From assembly GCF_026745355.1 (NCBI RefSeq), contig NC_079209.1, forward strand, positions 15,117,894 through 15,181,893: a stretch of 64,000 nt of DNA, given 5' to 3'. Position 1 is the first letter of the stretch. Each line of letters begins with the position of its first letter. Source of the stretch: Beta vulgaris subsp. vulgaris (taxonomy: Eukaryota; Streptophyta; Magnoliopsida; Caryophyllales; Amaranthaceae). Shown here piece by piece: positions 59,318-64,000 of this stretch. Position numbers and translations under genes: made by a program. Below the pieces are notes generated by a model. The model was not told the DNA's origin, did no database searches, and was given only the letters and a program-made list of their open reading frames with translations.

Positions 59318-59750
59318 TGTTTCAGGTAAAAACCAAGAATATGATATTTTGGGGAGTCGTCTCGAGCTGTGCCCACGTCCATTTCGACTAGGCCTCGTTT
59401 GGTCGGCTATAATCCTGCAAAATAAGGAAATCTACCTTGGGGGTGCCCCGGGAACGCTCCTCCGACGCTCAAGTCAGTAATTAACTTTGTAGAGGGAGAA
59501 AGTAGTGAGAGAGGTTCTCAAGTGGTAGAGATTAGATCAGATACCTGAGTTAAGGGGTTACGTTCCCTATTTATAGAGAATTGTCCCAGATAAAAACTGC
59601 AATTTGTATTGCCAACAGGGGTATTTTCGTCCCTTCAGTGATTTTGAGCCTTGCAAAGCTATGGGCTATTATGTGAGGCTTAGTTCCCGGTGAGGGTCTT
59701 TTCTCCTTGTTACATGTTATTGGGATCGTCATATTTTTTGGGCCCAAACA
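59318..59750 (-). mobile_element. Solo LTR (433 bp), TSD CATCC
   Basis: The minus strand runs from TGTTTGGGCCC to CTGAAACA (TGTTT/AAACA). Perfect 5-bp TSD CATCC at 59313-59317 and 59751-59755. A TATA-like CTATAAATAGGG is at about 59568-59580 on the minus strand. Removing LTR and one TSD rejoins the copia RNase H around G-Y-S-D-A-S-W. Superfamily not assigned. Confidence 0.88.
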
Positions 59751-61159
59751 CATCCGAATACCCTTCTTAAATTGAAGGATATCCACTATAAGACAAACCA
59801 TAATTCATGGTTTTCTTCAAATACTTTAACACTCAACGAATAGCTTGCCAATGTTTCATAATAGGATTGCTAGTATATTTACTTAACTTTCCTATCGCAA
59901 ATGCGATATTTGGCCTTGTACTCATCATAGCATACATCAAACAACCTATTACCCTCGCGTACTCTAGTTGAGACACGACCTTACCATTATTTGGTAATAA
60001 TTTCTCACTTGCGTCGATAGGTTTTTAAACAAGAGAACAATTACTTACATTAAACTTGTTAAACACTTTCTCAATGTAATGAAATTGTGATAAGATAAGT
60101 TTTCCATTGTCTCTGTTTATTTATTCTCTTACCTAGGATGACATCGGCCTCCCCCAAATCTTTCATCGAAAATTTTGAAGGTATAAAGGACTTCGTCCAT
60201 TCTACTTGAGACAAATCCGTCCTAGAAATTAACATGTCATCCACATATAGACAAATCATGACACCATTACCGTTGTCATCAAATTTGCTATATAAACACT
60301 TGTCTGAGTCGTTCAATTTGAAACCATTAGACAACACAACCTCATCAAACTTTTGATTCCATTATTTAGGTGCTTGTTTTTTCTCATACAAAGACCTAAT
60401 TACCTTGCATATTTTATGCTCTTGCCCCTTAACAACAAACCCATACGGTGTCGCATGTAAACCACTTTCTCTACTTCTCAATTCCAGAAAGCCGTCTTGA
60501 CATCCATTTATGGATCACAAGTTTATTAATAGCCGCAAGTGCTATTAATAACCTTTGGTGGAGATTCTAGCCACGGCTGCATCTGTGTTGAAATAATCGA
60601 CACTCGTTTTTGAGAAAAACCTTGAGCCACTAAACTCGTCTTGAACTTATCACTAGTTCCATCCACTTTCATTTTCTTTTTAAAAATCCATTTACACTCG
60701 ATTGGTTTACACTTAGGAGGTAAATCAGCTAGGACCCAAGTGTTATTTCCGATGATGGAATCCATTTTATCATGTATAGCTTCCTTCCAAAAAGAATAAT
60801 CTCGAGACCTCATGGCCTCACTATAAGTTAAAGAATTCTCATCCAGATTGAAAATATATGGAACCTTAGTCATTAAAGAACTTCTAGATCCTTCAACCAA
60901 GTACACATGAAAATCGGGTCCAAAAGATTTCGCTTTTCTTACCGTTGTATTTCTTCTTGGTTGTGATGATGCTGATGCAATATTCTTATCAAGAGTTTGT
61001 TCATCAACTTCTTGATCAAACGTAGTATGATCAATGCTTGAACATTGGTATTGGGAGTTATGTCTTTTGGTCTAGGAATTGATGAGTAACGATTCTCAAC
61101 AAAAATTGCATCTCTTGACTCCACAACATTCTAGATCCACCAAATGTCACTTTGTTCTA

Positions 61160-61190
61160 CTAGCTTTATATGCACGCTATGCGTGCGAAA
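61160..61190 (-). mobile_element. Helitron-type 3' terminus
   Basis: The minus strand reads TTCGCACGCATAGCGTGC, then ATATAAAG and CTAG at 61160, with T after. It is nearly the same as the end of the Helitron at 55716-56011. The matching 5' end was not found to the right. Confidence 0.6.
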
Positions 61191-61983
61191 TCGTTTATGA
61201 AGTTTAATTATTACATACTTACCTCTAGCTCTTTTTATATAAGTTTCAATAATGCATCTCTTCCTTTAATTATATTAAACAATGGACTACATGGATTAAA
61301 AGTGGAGAACATAGATGAACACATTACCAAAATAGAAAAAATAACCGTGCATACATAAGAAAAAGAATAAATAAAAAGAGGAAGTTGTGTACATTGAAAA
61401 GGATACGGATGGGGTATAGTTTCAGTAATGTAATCCCTTAGTATTCGAAAAAGTAGCCCCTAGTCTCTAAAAGTAACACCTAAACATTAGAAGATTAGAA
61501 GACCTAGATTAAACAAAAGTAACCCCTATTACAAAAAGTAATCCGAAGTAATCCAAGTTTCTAAAAATATCACCTAAAAATTAGAAGATTAAAAAACCTA
61601 GATTGAAAAAAAGTAATCCCTATTACAATAAGTAACCCCTCTGAAAACGAATGAAAAAATAACCCCTGTTACGAAAAGTAACCCCTCTGAAAACAGATTT
61701 GTGTTTGGACTATTTTTTAGGAGACGCATGTTTCATCATAAGGACTAACTTGGGCCTTTTTATTAGCTGGCCACACTATTTATTCAAGATGTGGCCTGCC
61801 TTATACAAAAGTTTGTGAATCATATTTTATGAAGATGTTTAAAAAAAGTTATCATTATTTTTCACCTAAATATACATCTAATACATGCTTTATAATTCTT
61901 ATTTAATGTACTTTATTTATTAAAATTTCAAAGAGGCAAATGAAATTATATGTAGATGATTGATAAAAATAATCATCATTAAT
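61191..61983. other. Gene-free stretch with degenerate AAGTAACCCCTATTAC repeats
   Basis: AAGTAACCCCT-like units recur about ten times between 61425 and 61700, within two larger copies of roughly 100 bp sharing TTAGAAGATTA and ACCTAGATTAAA. The stretch 61750-61815 matches 54405-54475 (GGGCCTTTTTATTAGCTGGC and following). Confidence 0.5.
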
Positions 61984-62310
61984 CACTAGTAGAAAAAGCA
62001 TAATTTGCATCCCCGTATTTGCGTCGCATAGACACGAAAGTGACGCAAAACACCTATTTGCGTCGCATGAAAAACAGAGTACGCCGAAAAACAACAAAAA
62101 CAATACCAGGACACGCCTAATATGCGTCGCATGGTACATTTGTGCGACGCATATTAGGATTTTGCGTCGCATGGTACACACGTGCGACGCAAATCATGCG
62201 AGTATGGGAAGCTAAGGGAGACTAATATGTGTCGCACTAGGGGAAGGGTGCGACGCACATTAGTCATCTGCGTCGCACGTGCCTTAGGTGCAACGCAAAA
62301 GGCTCTCCCC
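61984..62310 (+). promoter_or_regulatory. 5' subterminal palindromes (TTTGCGTCGCA motif)
   Basis: At least nine copies of (T)TGCGTCGCA or its complement TGCGACGCA, arranged as inverted pairs such as TTTGCGTCGCATGGTACA facing GTGCGACGCAAA. Confidence 0.85.
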
Positions 62311-62374
62311 CCTCTTTTTGTAATATTTCCCAACGGCTTTCATTATTTTTGAGCCCTAACTCTACAATTTCTGC

Positions 62375-62690
62375 TATCCCCCCTCTCTCTCTCCTGCGAC
62401 ACTCTACGCACACACTCTCGCCGGGAACCTTGCTCACAATCTCGCCGGCGCACACTCTCCTTACTCTCGCCGGTGCCCTCTTCGGCGCACTTCCTCTCTC
62501 TCTCTCTCTCTCTTCCCCTCTCTCTCATTCTCTTTCCTTACTCTCTCATTCTCTTTCCATCTTCGTCGCCGGGAACTTTGCTCACAATCTCGCCGGGAAC
62601 TTTGCTCATACTCTCCTTACAATCGCCGCCGGTGCACCGGTTCTCTCTTTCACTCTCCCTTCGCTGCACCGTCAGTCCCGCCGCCGGCAA
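62375..62690 (+). promoter_or_regulatory. CT-rich leader of the second CACTA
   Basis: CTCTCTCTC runs interspersed with CTCGCCGG, CGCCGGGAAC and CGCCGCCGG. Low-complexity open frames across it are not considered coding. Confidence 0.5.
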
Positions 62691-63058
62691 GGAGGTATTT
62701 TTTGGTTTTTTTTTTTGTTTTTTTTTTGTATTAATATATATTAATCATGTATTTTCAAGTTATTTAATTTTTTTAGGGGTTGTTTTGAATAATCTTAGTT
62801 CTAATATTTGTTAAGGGGTTAAAATTAGAATTCAAATCATGATAAACATGTGTGAAATAATTTGAGATTAAATTTAGGATATTCATAGCTTATGAATTTG
62901 TATAGTTTCTGTAGTATATAGTTTCTTGAATGCTCTCGTTAGAAATATGTGCTTCAATTATGAGTTAGAATTCTTGAATGCTCAATTTAGAATTTGAAAG
63001 TTATGTCATTCCTTTACATTGTAGTTTAGTTGCCACCTTAGTCCTCATCGGTTTGCCG

Positions 63059-63086
63059 GTTCTCCAAGCTCGTGCACTTGGAGAAC
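63059..63086 (+). other. Hairpin upstream of the second TNP2 start
   Basis: GTTCTCCAAG and CTTGGAGAAC form a perfect 10-bp stem with an 8-base loop. The right arm begins the block shared with 20241-20371 of the large CACTA. Confidence 0.6.
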
Positions 63087-63269
63087 TGTAGGGAAGTGCT
63101 GCCGAATTTTTCTTAGAATTGAAAACCAAATGTTCATTCACTAGTGAGATGAGAAACTCAAGGATGGGTTAGGTTGGAGTGATAAGGACCCAAATGGTCA
63201 TGACTGCATTTGATAAACTACTTTGAATGATGTGATCGATTGTATTCTTGTTTGGTTCTCTATGTATGA

Positions 63270-64000
63270 TATGGTCGAAACTGGATGTATGGTAATCGAA
63301 TTTCGACGACATTTCTAAAGGGGTTAATGAATTTATCAGAGTTGCGTTAGAACATCAATCGGAGAATGGGTCAAAGTTAGTCTTGTGTCCTTGTTGTGAT
63401 TGCAATAACTCAAGGGGGTATCGTGATATGGATCAATTAAAGATCATTTGATTCGTCGTGGGTTTAAGAGTAACTATACTAGGTGGACATGACATGGAGA
63501 GTTTTATGATGTGGGTATGAGCTCCACTAGCTTGTGTGATGATTTGCATGTTGATGAGTGGTTAGGTTGAGATTGAAGGAGATGGTGATAATGAGAATGA
63601 AAGGTAGATGATGAAAATGACATGGTAGATGATGAAAATGATAGAGTAGATGAGATGTTGCACAATTTGGAGGATGAAAGAACCGATCGTCCGCATATGT
63701 ATGATAGTATTTTAAGTGCAGCGGAAAAACCTATGTATCAAGGGTGTGAGAATTTCACTACACTTTCTGGAGTCCTCACATTGTTCAATATGAAATCGAA
63801 GCATAGTTGGACAGATAAAAGTCTAAGTGAGTTGTTCACTTTTTACAAGAATTGCTACCTGAAGGGAATGAAATGCCCAACTCTACCTACGAGGCAAAGA
63901 AATTGTTGTGATACATGTATGTCAAAATGATTGTGTTTTGTATCGAAACGAGTACCAGGATTTGCGTGAGTGTCCTAGGTGTGGAAAGTCTTGATACAAG
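63270..64000 (+). pseudogene. TNP2-type transposase N-terminus (partial)
   Basis: The transposase-associated domain is readable across frames: LDVW, a segment with VNEFIRVALEHQ, CPCCDCNNS and HLIRRGFKSNY. The core begins at 63622 with YDSILSAAEKPMYQGCENFT, LSGVLTLFNMKSKHSWTDKS and later, in another frame, CPRCGKS-like residues near the window end. Several 1-bp shifts break the frame, one at the start codon and others at about 63430 and 63870. It continues past the window edge. Related to, but clearly divergent from, the transposase at 33693. Confidence 0.8.

Larger units (their letters stand above)
58450..61124 (-). pseudogene. Copia reverse transcriptase and RNase H, broken
   Basis: The linker SIPRPKDITPN is at about 61050-61080. 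RT starts YSEAMRSRDYSFWKEAIHDK and NNTWVLADLPPKCKPIECKW (60700-60830). The catalytic area DKCLYSKFDDNGNGVMICLY followed by VDDML lies at 60230-60310. RNase H (58980-59800, interrupted by a solo LTR) has SYSGYPS, DASWIS, STSKEVKWLRDLM and IPLLSKPISSIAIHYGSDAA. A C-terminal segment continues beyond the hAT MITE to about 58450. Stops and frameshifts are many. Gag, protease and integrase are absent. Confidence 0.8.
57739..61159 (-). mobile_element. 5'-truncated Ty1/copia element (Tork-like) in a terpene synthase intron
   Basis: On the minus strand: RT, RNase H, a purine-rich tract and a 3' LTR, but no gag, protease, integrase or 5' LTR. It starts inside the intron of the terpene synthase pseudogene and stops at a Helitron-type end at 61160. 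A hAT MITE and a solo LTR are inserted in it. Confidence 0.8.
61984..64000 (+). mobile_element. Second CACTA transposon, 5' portion, running off the window
   Basis: Starts CACTAGTAGAAAAAGCATAA. Subterminal palindromes, a CT-rich leader, a conserved noncoding block and TNP2 N-terminal sequence follow in the same order as in the large CACTA. The 3' end is beyond the window. Confidence 0.85.

Overview
This is nuclear DNA from a flowering plant, probably a eudicot. It is AT-rich and contains intron-bearing genes, a plant terpene synthase, MITEs, and plant-type LTR retrotransposons and CACTA (En/Spm) transposons. Nothing bacterial or organellar was recognised. The species cannot be named from the sequence. 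Only one gene looks intact: a TPS-g-like terpene synthase on the minus strand (44991-49122). Almost everything else is transposable elements, many nested inside each other with readable target-site duplications (TSDs).

Left part (1-19 kb): a minus-strand Ty3/gypsy element of Tat/Athila type (gag remnant, primer site, LTR, polypurine tract, noncoding 3' interior); a 1.37-kb solo LTR with TSD AAATG; a fold-back element; a LINE ORF1-like remnant; the 5' end of a decayed CACTA element; a broken Ty3/gypsy gag-pol with a short LTR at 8976-9206; an inverted, truncated Ty1/copia gag-pol; long AT/AC/TATG microsatellites; and a Stowaway MITE.

Centre (19-45 kb): one 25.6-kb CACTA element (19067-44709). 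It carries a TNP2-type transposase and a second gene that joins a TNPA-like (Transposase_24-like) part to a Ulp1/C48 cysteine protease. A 13.0-kb LARD-type LTR element (20687-33687; two 5.5-kb LTRs, about 0.42 kb of noncoding interior) sits in the first transposase exon with TSD TTATG. Inside the LARD interior is a 1.56-kb nonautonomous CACTA (TSD GTT) with the same ends as the outer CACTA. A tandem array of about 18 units of roughly 165-170 bp fills an intron of the second CACTA gene.

Right part (45-64 kb): the terpene synthase; a very young TRIM-like retroelement about 0.5 kb upstream of its start; isolated CACTA-like ends; a small Helitron; another Stowaway; a fold-back element; a pseudogene of the terpene synthase last exon; a Tork-like copia remnant carrying a hAT MITE and a solo LTR; and the 5' portion of a second TNP2-bearing CACTA that runs off the window.

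How the parts relate: the CACTA families share one design. Each has CACTA termini, subterminal palindromes built on a motif private to that family, a CT-rich leader with CGCCGG-type motifs, and (in the two TNP2 copies) a conserved noncoding block with a hairpin upstream of the transposase start. The terpene synthase stop codon is only 281 bp from the end of the large CACTA, and its promoter side is bounded by the young TRIM-like insertion.
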